This document shows, piece after piece, positions 9,501-17,645 of a stretch of 64,000 bases of DNA. The notes beneath the pieces were generated by a model. The model was not told the origin of the DNA and searched no databases. It worked only from the letters and a program-made list of their open reading frames with translations. Numbering within the stretch: the first letter of the stretch is position 1; every line of letters begins with the position of its first letter. The stretch covers positions 144,884-208,883 of the forward strand of contig NZ_JBHSYQ010000001.1 of assembly GCF_042662225.1 (NCBI RefSeq), read 5' to 3'. This stretch comes from Nibribacter roseus. Its GTDB lineage: Bacteria > Bacteroidota > Bacteroidia > Cytophagales > Hymenobacteraceae. The translations under genes were made by a program, and so were the position numbers.

Positions 9501-12030
9501 TTCTTCTTATAACCAAAGTAACAGCCGCGCATCTGAAGCAACCGGAACTGTAACTGCTACAGACATGGGCGACAATATTATGATTAGTGGCTCATTCAGT
9601 AATCTGGAAGGAATGCTGTTGGCAGACCGCGGTGCAGTTGGTTTATACCAAGAGTCATATCCTAAGGACGGTTCTTTAAAGCTTGCTTTGAACGTAGAAA
9701 CTACAGACGGCCGCAATGGCACTTTCAGTGGCGTGTTACCAGCTAATTTCAGCCTGAAAGAGCTGTTTAGCACCGGTAACTTCTATGTACTTATCAAGAC
9801 AGACAAATACCCAGCCGGAGAAGTAAGAACCCAGTTGTACCGTGCTACAAACGTAGGGCCTGCCTTGCCGGTGATCTCCAGCCATAACTCTACTGACACA
9901 TACCCAATCCGTAACATTAAAGCTATTTTCCCAATTCAGTGGAATGCAGCCAAAGACCCAGAGGCAAATGCTGTTACTTATACCTATCAGGTTGCCAAAG
10001 ACGAGCAGTTCTCTGAGGTTATTCTTGAAGAAGCCATTGGGTTAGGTACTTCTTATAGCGCACAGCAAGAAGCCTGGTACGCTCTTTTAGGAAATGCCGA
10101 AGACGGAGCTCCAATTACCTTCTATCACAGAGTTGTTGCCTCAGATGGTAAAAATGTGACCGTTGGGGCGGGACAAGCCCTTCAGTTAACTAAGAATTCT
10201 GAAGCTCTTACTGGTCCGGTGACCATACCGGCGCCAAACTTTGTGTATGACTGCAAAACCAGGGATGCTGAAGGAAACTGTATAGCGGCATTTGGTACGT
10301 TGACAGCAGACCAAGGCCATGGGGTGGTGATTGACAAGTATGGCAGAGCATGGTCAGTTGCTTACGGTTCAGGTATCAGAATCCATAGACCAGACGGAAC
10401 AATCTTTAGAGACATCACTGCTAATCTTTCTCTCAACGGTCAATCTCATGCAGTAACTGCCGTGCGTGGAATAGGCATTGCGCATGATGGTAACATTTTA
10501 GTTGTCGTGAGGAATACAGCACTTTATAAACTAAACGTAGACACCGGTGCCCCAATGGCATCGTGGGTTTCTCCTGCCAGACTTGATGAAACCAACATTG
10601 GTCTCACAAACCCAACCTCCACTAATGATGGAATAGTGTATGTAGGATCTGTGACGACAAATCATAATTGGATCTTAAAGGAGAGTACAACTGACCCTAC
10701 TAAATACGATGTGCTGGAAGATCAATTCTCGCTTCCAGGCAGACTTGGAACCATCAGGGCTTCCGCTATTTCTCCGGAAGGCAACAACATCTACGTGCCT
10801 AGCTCCGGCGGAAACAGGTTGTTTAACTACTACAGTGCAAACGGAAGAAATGGATGGAGCCTGGTTGAAACCATTGCCCTTCCAAATCCGCAGTCTTACT
10901 CAGTACATGCCGCGGGTAATAACAAGGTATATGCTATTGCCAACACCAGCGGAAACACGCCAGCTACCTTGTTCATGCGTGATGATACTGATCCGAACCA
11001 GAAGCTGTCATGGAGCCTGCCATTGCCACACATCAACGGTGCTGATTTGAGAGGCTTAGCGCTTTCAAAAGGCGAAGACACGCTTTACACCACAGCCGCT
11101 AACGGAACGCTTTACCGTTACATCATACCTACCAGCGGTAGCGGTGCAGAAAGAACGTTAGAAGATTATATCATTGCGCAAACCAGACCGGTGAACGCCA
11201 GCGGTGTGGCCACTGAGGCGGGTAAATATGTACGGGTGAAAGGGGTTGTGAACAGCAATAACTTGTCACGCGCCTATTTAGACTTTGCCTTAACAGATGC
11301 CGGTAAGGGTATTCAGGTGTACAAAGTAAGCCAAGGCGATATGGCTGCTTATACCCCAACGCTGGGCGATAGCATTGCCGCCATTGGTTTACTGAGACAA
11401 TACAATGGTTTGCTTCGTTTAGAGGTAGATTCTGTACGCCTGATCAAAACAGGTGAAGAACTAGTGGTTCCAATGGAAGTAACTAGCCTAACAGAAGAAA
11501 TGGAATCTTACCCAGTAAGACTGCAGCGTGCCAGACTGGTAGATGCAAGCCAGTGGACCACCGGTGAAGGCTATGTTGGTTTTGAAGTACAGGTGCAGAC
11601 AGAAGCAGGTGTGTTCCCAATGCTGATACCAAGCAACTCACCGCTTTACAACATGCCTGCTCCTCAGAACGGGCTGCAGATAGACGGTATTGTGCAGCAG
11701 TTCAAAATTGAGGCGCCATATGTTTCTGGTTACTACCTTGTTCCTCTCAGCGCTTCTGCCGTGACCGGTGTTAGAAAAGATGAGGCTGCCAATGAAGTGA
11801 AAGTGTATCCAGTGCCAACCTCTGGAATGCTTTCTGTACAGTTGCCTGAGTCTATTCGTAAGGGAGCTCAAGTGCAGGTAACCGATCTGTTTGGTAAAAC
11901 TATAATGGTAAAAGACAGTGTAGCCAATAACTTGGTGAACCTTGACATTTCTAAGCTTTCTAACGGAGTGTATTTGGTAATCATACATACTCCAGAAGGA
12001 AAAGTAGTTCGCCGCGTGGTGAAGCAGTAA
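6586..12030 (+). CDS. Giant T9SS exoprotein: phosphodiester glycosidase, metallophosphoesterase and propeller
   Basis: An 1814-residue secreted protein (signal peptide 1-27, ending LHAQ). Domains in order: phosphodiester glycosidase/NAGPA (DUF2233) at about 60-310 with VNGGFF, RTGIG and FDGGGSSALA; a golvesin-like C-terminal domain (~312-445, starting YDTENSAVYFERGDSW); two related Ig-like repeats (~450-655, each with RVFKSVNG or RIFKSVDG); a metallophosphoesterase (~660-925) with ISDLN, GGDMVAG, GNHD, GHLPLYS and GHHH; a CHRD domain (~950-1088, ending YPAGEVRTQL); an FnIII-like stretch; one copy of the neighbours' propeller (~1215-1515, CKTRDAEGNC); the OB-like region (~1523-1725); and a type A sorting domain ending VRRVVKQ. 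NAGPA enzymes cleave sugar-1-phosphodiesters and calcineurin-like enzymes cleave phosphomono- or diesters, so a role in taking apart phosphate-linked extracellular glycans is plausible (inference). Confidence 0.88.
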   Translation: MKKNLLPFRVCLLVLAWLLLASQSLHAQINLNWTKPAELNAGLPPSIQVFYSNTPVNGAVMKTYYALIDLNDPNIELKTGYTPGVKKTPNQWAAAETDPVYAVVNGGFFNTTTNHAQGTAVQNGQVLAINGKDNRTRSAFGVLPGNIADIAWIYHVGAENTMYEYPNPNPVSGFNQEPSATYPEGAQLWPATTALGAGPVIVHNGQIRMTKDEEGMWASGDNREPRTGIGRTADNKVILLVVEGRNPGISAGVTIPEMAQIFLGIGAEEAMNFDGGGSSALAIQGQNTIRPSDAGEQRAVPTALIVKRRTHVYDTENSAVYFERGDSWTESLNDGYYGPSRARYMATGDGSNFATYKLNNITPGRYEVKAWWVASSNRSTNTPYKIYKGGVAEPVVVRMNQTVNGGKFNLVGTFDLGPGDSIAIGNDAEGQYVIADAISLEKVGESLPAIAFEGGLESGEAIETQNSGFDVFLTSPNSGFTLETLRVFKSVNGGAETQVGNDIDLNGAYSHTYDFTYNGSDPVGSKVTFRFEVEDNMGRMVSKSFEYTVVTLTQVVIKGGATEGTHPQFRPLNLELSLETRQPSVNVKELRIFKSVDGANEQQLGQTIALEAQPQQDYPFSHALTEAVNSKVTFRFELTDANDVKASRTYQATVAPARGDFRIAVISDLNSSFGSVSYEWQVDSIMQRIPRLWQPDMVVAGGDMVAGQQASLTAEQVAAMWNGFDAKVAQPLKDAGIPFAFTLGNHDAAPGMSTDRTVAKEYWEKPENAPAWHGVDMTNYPFYFSYKPTADSDIFFVSWEASSANIPAAQLEWVREQFSSPEARAAKFRFLVGHLPLYSVAQQYNSAGNILNNAAALQAMMEELDVHTYISGHHHAYYPGKHGSVEFLNAGAAGSGPRAYMGLDEVAPNTVTLMDVFLDQDTVVYTTYEIKEPIASNMRVFDDKRLPELMVGVNGYMIRRDVPVSGAGVGALSSYNQSNSRASEATGTVTATDMGDNIMISGSFSNLEGMLLADRGAVGLYQESYPKDGSLKLALNVETTDGRNGTFSGVLPANFSLKELFSTGNFYVLIKTDKYPAGEVRTQLYRATNVGPALPVISSHNSTDTYPIRNIKAIFPIQWNAAKDPEANAVTYTYQVAKDEQFSEVILEEAIGLGTSYSAQQEAWYALLGNAEDGAPITFYHRVVASDGKNVTVGAGQALQLTKNSEALTGPVTIPAPNFVYDCKTRDAEGNCIAAFGTLTADQGHGVVIDKYGRAWSVAYGSGIRIHRPDGTIFRDITANLSLNGQSHAVTAVRGIGIAHDGNILVVVRNTALYKLNVDTGAPMASWVSPARLDETNIGLTNPTSTNDGIVYVGSVTTNHNWILKESTTDPTKYDVLEDQFSLPGRLGTIRASAISPEGNNIYVPSSGGNRLFNYYSANGRNGWSLVETIALPNPQSYSVHAAGNNKVYAIANTSGNTPATLFMRDDTDPNQKLSWSLPLPHINGADLRGLALSKGEDTLYTTAANGTLYRYIIPTSGSGAERTLEDYIIAQTRPVNASGVATEAGKYVRVKGVVNSNNLSRAYLDFALTDAGKGIQVYKVSQGDMAAYTPTLGDSIAAIGLLRQYNGLLRLEVDSVRLIKTGEELVVPMEVTSLTEEMESYPVRLQRARLVDASQWTTGEGYVGFEVQVQTEAGVFPMLIPSNSPLYNMPAPQNGLQIDGIVQQFKIEAPYVSGYYLVPLSASAVTGVRKDEAANEVKVYPVPTSGMLSVQLPESIRKGAQVQVTDLFGKTIMVKDSVANNLVNLDISKLSNGVYLVIIHTPEGKVVRRVVKQ

Positions 12031-12051
12031 ATACTATAAAATAGCATGGTT

Positions 12052-12087
12052 GAAGCGGCTGCCCATTGGGCAGCCGCTTCTGTTTTT
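12052..12087 (+). terminator. Rho-independent terminator
   Basis: Stem GAAGCGGCTGCCC / GGGCAGCCGCTTC with loop ATT, followed by TGTTTTT, 21 bases after the stop codon. Confidence 0.88.
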
Positions 12088-12118
12088 AGCCTGTTTTTCT
12101 AAAAAGAGCTGAAAAACA
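12081..12118. repeat. Family-1 palindromic repeat, copy 3
   Basis: Reads TGTTTTTAGCCTGTTTTTC, then TAAAAAGAGC and TGAAAAACA. Its first half is the T tract of the terminator before it. Confidence 0.7.
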
Positions 12119-12245
12119 CTGCTTCATTAGCAAAAGAGTGGCTTTAGCTGGTAAAGCCAGGAGATGCATAAAGCCGCAGAAGTTTCTAAAGGTCGTGCAA
12201 CCTTGGTCGCAGTTTCTGCATCTGTAAAGAAAAGATTACCTCACC

Positions 12246-12593
12246 ATGAACTACCTGCGTGCCCTCTGCCTATTACTTCTGCTTTCTTTCACAGCCTGTG
12301 AGGAGGAAGATATTCAACAGACCTGTACGGTAGCTGATCCTGCGCAGAACATTGCCTGGCTGAAAGAAAAAGTAAAGGATCTGCAGGCGTCAGAATACTG
12401 CCAAGTGGTGCAGAGAGGCATGTTAAACGGGCGCAGCGTGTTTGTGATTCAGAACTGTGACCCTGCTATAAACGCCATCAGAGCTGTGTATGACTGTGAC
12501 GGCAACGTGATTTGCTACAGCGGTGATGACACGTGCCCCAACTTTGAAAGTGAGGTGAAGCGTCTGGAAGTAGTATGGAGCAATGGGAAGTGA
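12246..12593 (+). CDS. Small cysteine-rich lipoprotein
   Basis: A 115-residue protein with a lipoprotein signal: hydrophobic residues 7-16 followed by the lipobox SFTAC, with Cys18 the lipidation site. The residues after it (EEED) are acidic, which in Bacteroidota is linked to export of lipoproteins to the cell surface. The mature part has six more cysteines (QTCTV, EYCQ, QNCDP, YDCDG, VICYS, DTCPN), an even number that fits three disulfides in a small extracytoplasmic domain. I do not recognise the family. It stands alone, 215 bases after the giant exoprotein gene and facing asd. Confidence 0.75.
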   Translation: MNYLRALCLLLLLSFTACEEEDIQQTCTVADPAQNIAWLKEKVKDLQASEYCQVVQRGMLNGRSVFVIQNCDPAINAIRAVYDCDGNVICYSGDDTCPNFESEVKRLEVVWSNGK

Positions 12594-12619
12594 GGTTGTG
12601 TTGATGAGCGAAGCTCAGG

Positions 12620-12656
12620 CTGTTTTAGACCTGTTTTTTCATAAGTAGCATAAAAA
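12620..12656. repeat. Family-1 palindromic repeat, copy 4
   Basis: Reads CTGTTTTAGACCTGTTTTTTC followed by ATAAGTAGCATAAAAAC, 27 bases after the lipoprotein gene. Confidence 0.6.
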
Positions 12657-12714
12657 CGTCCACTAAAATTGAGCTGAACCCGATCAGTGAATTTTGAGCC
12701 GGGGGTAGGGGTAT

Positions 12715-12750
12715 AAAAAAAGAGGCTGCAGTATTTGCAGCCTCTTTTTT
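12715..12750. terminator. Bidirectional terminator between lipoprotein gene and asd
   Basis: Stem AGAGGCTGC / GCAGCCTCT with loop AGTATTT, seven A before and six T after, placed between convergent genes, so it can serve both strands. Confidence 0.88.
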
Positions 12751-12768
12751 GTAACTGTGCCGGAAGTA

Positions 12769-13758
12769 TTATACCAGCTTATTCTCTACCAGATACTCAG
12801 CAATCTGTACCGCATTGGTGGCTGCGCCTTTGCGGAGATTATCGGCTACTACCCATAAGTTAAGGGTATTTGGTTGCGTTTCATCACGTCTGATACGGCC
12901 TACAAACACTTCATCTTTGCCGTGGGCGTTCAACGGCATTGGGTACTGCAGGTTAGCAGTGTCATCAACTACCACTACGCCCGGGGTTTCGTGCAGTATG
13001 CGGTATACTTCCTCCAAAGTGAAATCACGCTCAAACTCTACGTTCACGCTTTCTGAGTGACCTCCAATTACAGGAATACGCACCGTGGTAGCCGTAACTC
13101 CTATAGAATCGTCGCCCATGATTTTCTTTGTCTCGTTCACCATCTTCATCTCCTCTTTGGTGTACCCGTTTTCAGTGAACACGTCAATGTGGGGTATCAC
13201 GTTCAGGTCAATGGTGTAGGCATACGCTTTCTCACCCTCTTTGCCGGCGCGCTCGTTCATAAGCTGATCTACCGCTTTCTTGCCAGTTCCGGTAACTGAC
13301 TGGTAGGTGCTCACCACAATACGCTTGATTTTAAGCGCCTGGTGCAGCTTGTTCAGGGCTACCACCATCTGAATAGTAGAGCAGTTGGGGTTGGCTATGA
13401 TTTTGTCTTCAGGGGTTAATTCATGAGCGTTGATTTCAGGCACTACCAGCTTTTTGGTAGGGTCCATTCGCCAGGCTGATGAGTTGTCTACCACGGTGGT
13501 GCCAGCTTCAGCAAATTTTGGAGCCATCTCTTTGCTTACGCTGCCGCCAGCAGAAAAAATGGCGATCTGTGGCTTTTGGGCAATGGCGTCAGCCATGCTA
13601 ACTACTGAGTATTCCTTGCCTTTAAAAGACATCTTCTGGCCTACTGATTTCTCAGAGGCTACTAACAACAATTCATCAACGGGGAAATTACGCTCCGCCA
13701 GAACTTTCAGCATTTCGCCACCCACTAGGCCGGTGGCGCCTACTACAGCTACTTTCAT
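12769..13758 (-). CDS. asd: Aspartate-semialdehyde dehydrogenase
   Basis: A 329-residue enzyme that reduces beta-aspartyl phosphate to aspartate semialdehyde with NADPH, in the cytoplasmic pathway to lysine/diaminopimelate, threonine and methionine. It shows the N-terminal NADP motif GATGLVGGEML, the catalytic cysteine in NPNCSTIQ and the active-site His region GGHSESVNVEFE; the length is normal. I chose the start at 13758 (MKVAVVGATG). The frame can be extended 21 codons upstream, but those residues are unlike the family. The gene is monocistronic, convergent with the lipoprotein gene and divergent from the lamin-tail gene. Confidence 0.96.
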   Translation of the reverse strand: MKVAVVGATGLVGGEMLKVLAERNFPVDELLLVASEKSVGQKMSFKGKEYSVVSMADAIAQKPQIAIFSAGGSVSKEMAPKFAEAGTTVVDNSSAWRMDPTKKLVVPEINAHELTPEDKIIANPNCSTIQMVVALNKLHQALKIKRIVVSTYQSVTGTGKKAVDQLMNERAGKEGEKAYAYTIDLNVIPHIDVFTENGYTKEEMKMVNETKKIMGDDSIGVTATTVRIPVIGGHSESVNVEFERDFTLEEVYRILHETPGVVVVDDTANLQYPMPLNAHGKDEVFVGRIRRDETQPNTLNLWVVADNLRKGAATNAVQIAEYLVENKLV

Positions 13759-13836
13759 GTAAAAAGGGTGTATGATAAAAATAAAATCCTTCAGTATTGT
13801 ACAGGCATTTTGCCTGATCATGCATCAATTGCTTTT

Positions 13837-13876
13837 CTGTTTTAGGCTTATTTTCTGAAAATCAAGCCTAAAACAG
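13837..13876. repeat. Family-1 palindromic repeat, copy 5 (divergent promoter region)
   Basis: CTGTTTTAGGCTTATTTTC and GAAAATCAAGCCTAAAACAG form a 19-20 bp stem with one irregularity and a single-base loop. It lies between the 5' ends of asd and the lamin-tail gene, where a terminator would not be expected. Confidence 0.8.
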
Positions 13877-13934
13877 CTTTTTGTACGGGTGCAAATAAAC
13901 CAACTTTCTCTGATATTTTTAGTAAACCAAGAAA

Positions 13935-16511
13935 ATGAGGCAGCTCTTTCTTGTGATAATCATATGGTTGTGGGTTCTATCTCCTATTAAAGCCCAACTA
14001 CAAGAGTCTTTTGCTGACGGTGACTTTACCCAGAACCCCGTATGGGTAGGCGAGGTGGAGTACTTTCAGATAAATGCTGCTTTACAACTCCAAAGTAAAG
14101 GCCCGGCAGTTACGGGTTCCACTATTCATTTAGCCACAGAAAGTAATCTAGCAGTTGGGGTTCAGTGGGAATATTATGTTCAGTTAGCCTTTGCTACCTC
14201 CTCCGGCAATTATGCTGAAACACACCTGATCTCTGATGGTCCGGACCTGAAAGGGGCAACGCGCGGGTATTTTGTGCGGATGGGCGGAACAGAAGACGAG
14301 GTAAGCCTGTACCGGAAAGACGGCAGTACTTCTACCAGAATCATCAACGGACCTGACAAAACCATTGCCGCCAATGACAATAGGTTTTGGGTGAGAGTGA
14401 CCCGTACCACTAGCCATGAGTGGACCTTAGAATTAGACGTGACCGGCACCCGCCAAAACTACCAACTACAAGGCACAGTGCAAGATGCCCGCTATGTCTC
14501 TTCCGCTTATACGGGTGTGGTGTTCCGGTACTCACAAGCCAACGCCCAAAGGTTTTTCTTTGATGATTATAGCATTAAAGACATTTCGGCGCCTGCCATA
14601 GCCAAAATTGAGGCATTAGATGCCCGTAACCTTGAGGTTACCTTAACAAAAGCAATACGACAGGCCGAGGCAGAAAATCAATCTAATTACCTTTTAAACG
14701 AAAATTTAAGACCCACCTCTGCGCAATGGTTAGCTAATGCTCCAAACCAAGTTCGGCTCACTTTCAATCAAGACTTCAATACGGGCATAAACAAGCTAGA
14801 AATTGCTACACTAGTTGACCAAAGCGGGAATGAAGCTCAAAGTTTAGCAGGTGCTTTCTCCTACAGCCCCAGAGCTGCTCCCGGAGAGGTGCGGATTACA
14901 GAAATTTATGCTGATGTCAATCCCTTGCAAGATTTACCGGCGGCAGAATTCTTTGAGCTGTACAACCGCAGTAACAAGACTTTTAATCTGCAGGGGTGGC
15001 AATATTCTGACGCTACGGCTAGTGTGGCAACATTTCCGGCATACCTTCTAGAGCCTGGCGCTTATGTAATTGTATGTGCGGCGGCTGATACTTCTTTGTA
15101 CAAACCGTTTGGCCCGGTGGTGGGGCTGCCTACGTTCCCGTCGCTCAATGATAGTGGTGACGAAGTAGAGGTGTTTGACAATACAGGTCAGCGCATAGAT
15201 TTTGTCCGTTACTCAAATTCCTGGTACCGTGAGGCCGCTAAAAGAGAGGGCGGCTGGAGCTTAGAGCTCATGAATGTAAACAGCCTTTGTACAGGCGCTT
15301 CGCAGTGGAAAGGCTCTGAAAATCCACGCGGAGGAACGCCGGGGCAGCCCAATTCTATACAAATTCAAGATGTAGAAGCGCCAGAAGTGAGGCAGGTATA
15401 TGCTACGGGTCCTGATAGAATTATTGTGCAGTTTTCAGAAACTGTAGATAGTGTACAGGCAGCAAATGCAGTTAATTATTCTGTAACTCCTGGGGTGACG
15501 GTACAGCGGGCACGTAGAACTGGAAATACAAACACTGAAGTAGAGCTGCTATTGGCTTCTACTTTACAGCCCAATACACGGTATGCAGTAACAGTTAGTG
15601 GCGTTAGAGATTGTTCTGGTAATGTAATCTCCGGCTCTCAGGCAGTTGCGCTGGTGCTTGCTGATTCGCCAGTAGCGGGAGACATTGTTATCAATGAAAT
15701 TCTATTTAACCCAAATTCCGGAGGAGTCGATTTTGTGGAAATTGTCAATAGGTCTGCTAAATACCTAAACCTGCAGAACTGGCAATTGGCAAATAAAGAG
15801 GCTGGCGAAGTGGCTAATCAGAGAACTATTTCTACTCAGAATTTACTTATAGCTCCTGGGCAATATCTCGCAATCACCACAAACACAACTGTTTTACAGG
15901 CTCACTATCCAGCTGCCGTGCCCGAGCGCTTATGGAGCATGGCGTCCTTGCCCTCTTATCCGGATGCTGCGGGTACTGTGGTACTACTCATGCCCAATGG
16001 CGCGGTGGCAGATGAAGTGAGCTACCGAAGTGCACAACACTTCAAACTGTTGCGCGATGCCGAAGGAGTTTCTCTGGAGCGCATTTCATTGGCAGGCCCG
16101 TCAGTAGAGGCTAACTTCCACTCAGCGGCCACCAATGTAAAAGCCACTCCGGGCTACCGTAACTCGCAGGCCAGAGAAGCCGGTATTGGTGGTGCTTCTA
16201 AACTTGAACTTACCCCAAAAGTGATCACTCCAGATGGAGATGGGGTAGACGATGTGCTGTTGCTTCAGTTTAAATTGCCGCAGGCTGGTTTTGTGGCTTC
16301 AGTGCAGATTTTTGATGCCTCCGGGAGGTTGGTCAGAAAACTGGCGGGTAATACCTTGCTGGGCGCGGAAGAACTACTGCAGTGGGACGGTTTAAAAGAC
16401 AACGGCTCAAAAGCTGCCATTGGATACTACATTGTGCTGGTAAATCTCTTTGATTTACAGGGCAAGCAGGAAACAATTAAAGAAACAATGGTGGTGGGAG
16501 GGCGTTTTTGA
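13935..16511 (+). CDS. Secreted lamin-tail-domain protein
   Basis: An 858-residue exported protein: signal peptide (1-20, ending PIKAQ), an N-terminal lectin/laminin-like beta domain (~20-210), an Ig-like Big_5 domain (~218-312), a lamin tail domain (~317-465, VRITEIYADVNPL, FFELYNRSNKTFNLQGW), a second Big_5 (~480-575), a second lamin tail domain (~582-750, IVINEILFNPNSGGVDFVEI) and a C-terminal CHU_C/FlgD-like domain (~765-858, ITPDGDGVDDVLLLQF). Bacterial lamin tail domains occur in exoproteins, often in adhesion or with nucleases; no nuclease is present here. The C-terminal domain resembles the type B sorting signal of type IX secretion (inference). It appears monocistronic. A family-1 repeat overlaps the last codons. 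Confidence 0.87.
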   Translation: MRQLFLVIIIWLWVLSPIKAQLQESFADGDFTQNPVWVGEVEYFQINAALQLQSKGPAVTGSTIHLATESNLAVGVQWEYYVQLAFATSSGNYAETHLISDGPDLKGATRGYFVRMGGTEDEVSLYRKDGSTSTRIINGPDKTIAANDNRFWVRVTRTTSHEWTLELDVTGTRQNYQLQGTVQDARYVSSAYTGVVFRYSQANAQRFFFDDYSIKDISAPAIAKIEALDARNLEVTLTKAIRQAEAENQSNYLLNENLRPTSAQWLANAPNQVRLTFNQDFNTGINKLEIATLVDQSGNEAQSLAGAFSYSPRAAPGEVRITEIYADVNPLQDLPAAEFFELYNRSNKTFNLQGWQYSDATASVATFPAYLLEPGAYVIVCAAADTSLYKPFGPVVGLPTFPSLNDSGDEVEVFDNTGQRIDFVRYSNSWYREAAKREGGWSLELMNVNSLCTGASQWKGSENPRGGTPGQPNSIQIQDVEAPEVRQVYATGPDRIIVQFSETVDSVQAANAVNYSVTPGVTVQRARRTGNTNTEVELLLASTLQPNTRYAVTVSGVRDCSGNVISGSQAVALVLADSPVAGDIVINEILFNPNSGGVDFVEIVNRSAKYLNLQNWQLANKEAGEVANQRTISTQNLLIAPGQYLAITTNTTVLQAHYPAAVPERLWSMASLPSYPDAAGTVVLLMPNGAVADEVSYRSAQHFKLLRDAEGVSLERISLAGPSVEANFHSAATNVKATPGYRNSQAREAGIGGASKLELTPKVITPDGDGVDDVLLLQFKLPQAGFVASVQIFDASGRLVRKLAGNTLLGAEELLQWDGLKDNGSKAAIGYYIVLVNLFDLQGKQETIKETMVVGGRF

Positions 16512-16539
16512 GCTATTTTCTTTAAAAGAGGCTAAAAAC
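16504..16539. repeat. Family-1 palindromic repeat, copy 6 (overlaps stop codon)
   Basis: GTTTTTGAGCTATTTTC followed by TTTAAAAGAGGCTAAAAAC. It contains the TGA stop (16509-16511) of the lamin-tail gene, so the repeat contributes the final codons. Confidence 0.7.
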
Positions 16540-16671
16540 AGATCTTGCGGCTACTGGCTATTTGATTCCCCATCCCTTTTTCAGAATATTTGTAAGTTCA
16601 TCTATTCCATTTCCTACTCTATTTTTGCTGGTAGAATCGGCAGGCATATGTGTAGCTCTATTATTTAACCG

Positions 16672-17430
16672 TTGGAAGTAGTTTACCTGTGCCTTTTTGC
16701 TTTTTTGGCGGGGCTTATAGATTCTGTAGTGGGCGGTGGAGGCTTGATTCAACTTCCTGCCCTTTTTATCTTTTTGCCTCATGTGCCGGTGCCAACCGTT
16801 TTCGGGACAGGAAAGCTTTCTAGTATAGCCGGAACCACGGTTTCGATGTGGCGCTATGCCCGTAATGTGGAGATAAATTGGCGGGCTTTGTTACCGGCAG
16901 CCATCACGGCATTTGTCTTTTCCTTTCTGGGAGCACGGGCGCTGAGCCATTTCAACACAGATTTGCTTCGGCCTTTAATCTTAGTGCTGTTAGTGTCAGT
17001 GGCTATTTACACGTTCATACGCAAAGACTTTGGTGCCATTCATGCACCTAAGCTGCCGCAGTCAAAAGAAGTGTGGTATGGCGTAGGCGTGGGGTTGGTC
17101 ATAGGGTTTTATGACGGCTTCTTTGGGCCTGGCACTGGTAGTTTCCTGATCTTTATATTTGTGGGAGTTTTTGGGTTTAATTTTTTATCAGCCTCGGCCT
17201 CAGCAAAAGTGGTAAACGTGGCTACCAACCTTTCCGCCTTAATATATTTTAGCTACAAAGGCTACATTCTCTACCACATAGGTATACCCATGGCAATTTC
17301 AAGCGTATTAGGTTCAGTAGTGGGAACACGTATAGCTTTGGTAAAAGGCTCTGGCTTTGTCAGGAAACTGTTTTTAGTGGTGGTAACTGCTATCATTCTT
17401 AAGTTTGCTTATGATACTTTCATAGGCTAA
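16672..17430 (+). CDS. TauE/SafE family permease
   Basis: A 252-residue integral inner-membrane protein of the TauE/SafE (sulfite or organic anion exporter) family, whose members are thought to move small sulfur-containing or organic anions. It has about eight hydrophobic segments and the two half-repeat signatures AGLIDSVVGGGGLIQLPAL near residue 13 and IGFYDGFFGPGTGSFL near residue 145. The start must be TTG at 16672: an in-frame TAA lies only two codons upstream and the family begins this way. The transported substrate cannot be deduced; neighbouring genes give no metabolic link, although a ComA-like sulfonate-forming enzyme lies 29 kb away. Confidence 0.9.
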   Translation: MEVVYLCLFAFLAGLIDSVVGGGGLIQLPALFIFLPHVPVPTVFGTGKLSSIAGTTVSMWRYARNVEINWRALLPAAITAFVFSFLGARALSHFNTDLLRPLILVLLVSVAIYTFIRKDFGAIHAPKLPQSKEVWYGVGVGLVIGFYDGFFGPGTGSFLIFIFVGVFGFNFLSASASAKVVNVATNLSALIYFSYKGYILYHIGIPMAISSVLGSVVGTRIALVKGSGFVRKLFLVVVTAIILKFAYDTFIG

Positions 17431-17498
17431 ATGCGTGATGTCTTTCGGTTGATTTAATATGTTAAATAGTAAGGGTTTTAAGTATCTTGAGTAGAATA

Positions 17499-17534
17499 GT
17501 TTTGCTCTGTTTTCGAAAAAGTAGCCGATAAAAG
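17499..17534. repeat. Family-1 palindromic repeat, copy 7 (degenerate)
   Basis: GTTTTGCTCTGTTTTCGAAAAAG followed by AGCCGATAAAAG, keeping the TTTT and AAAA spacing of the family but with several mismatches. Confidence 0.45.
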
Positions 17535-17645
17535 GGTATAGTTGATTTTGTTCTGGGGGAAAATAATAAGCTAGAGCTTTAAAGGCGGCAAGAAAGGATA
17601 TCTGCCTTCTTGGCTCTTAGATAAAATCACAATAATACATGCACT

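Noticed and set aside
13759..13821. N-terminal extension of asd
   Set aside because: The extra 21 residues precede the conserved MKVAVVGATG start and have no family counterpart.
16450..16668. Frame overlapping the end of the lamin-tail gene
   Set aside because: Overlaps a confident gene in another frame and a palindromic repeat; low-complexity translation.
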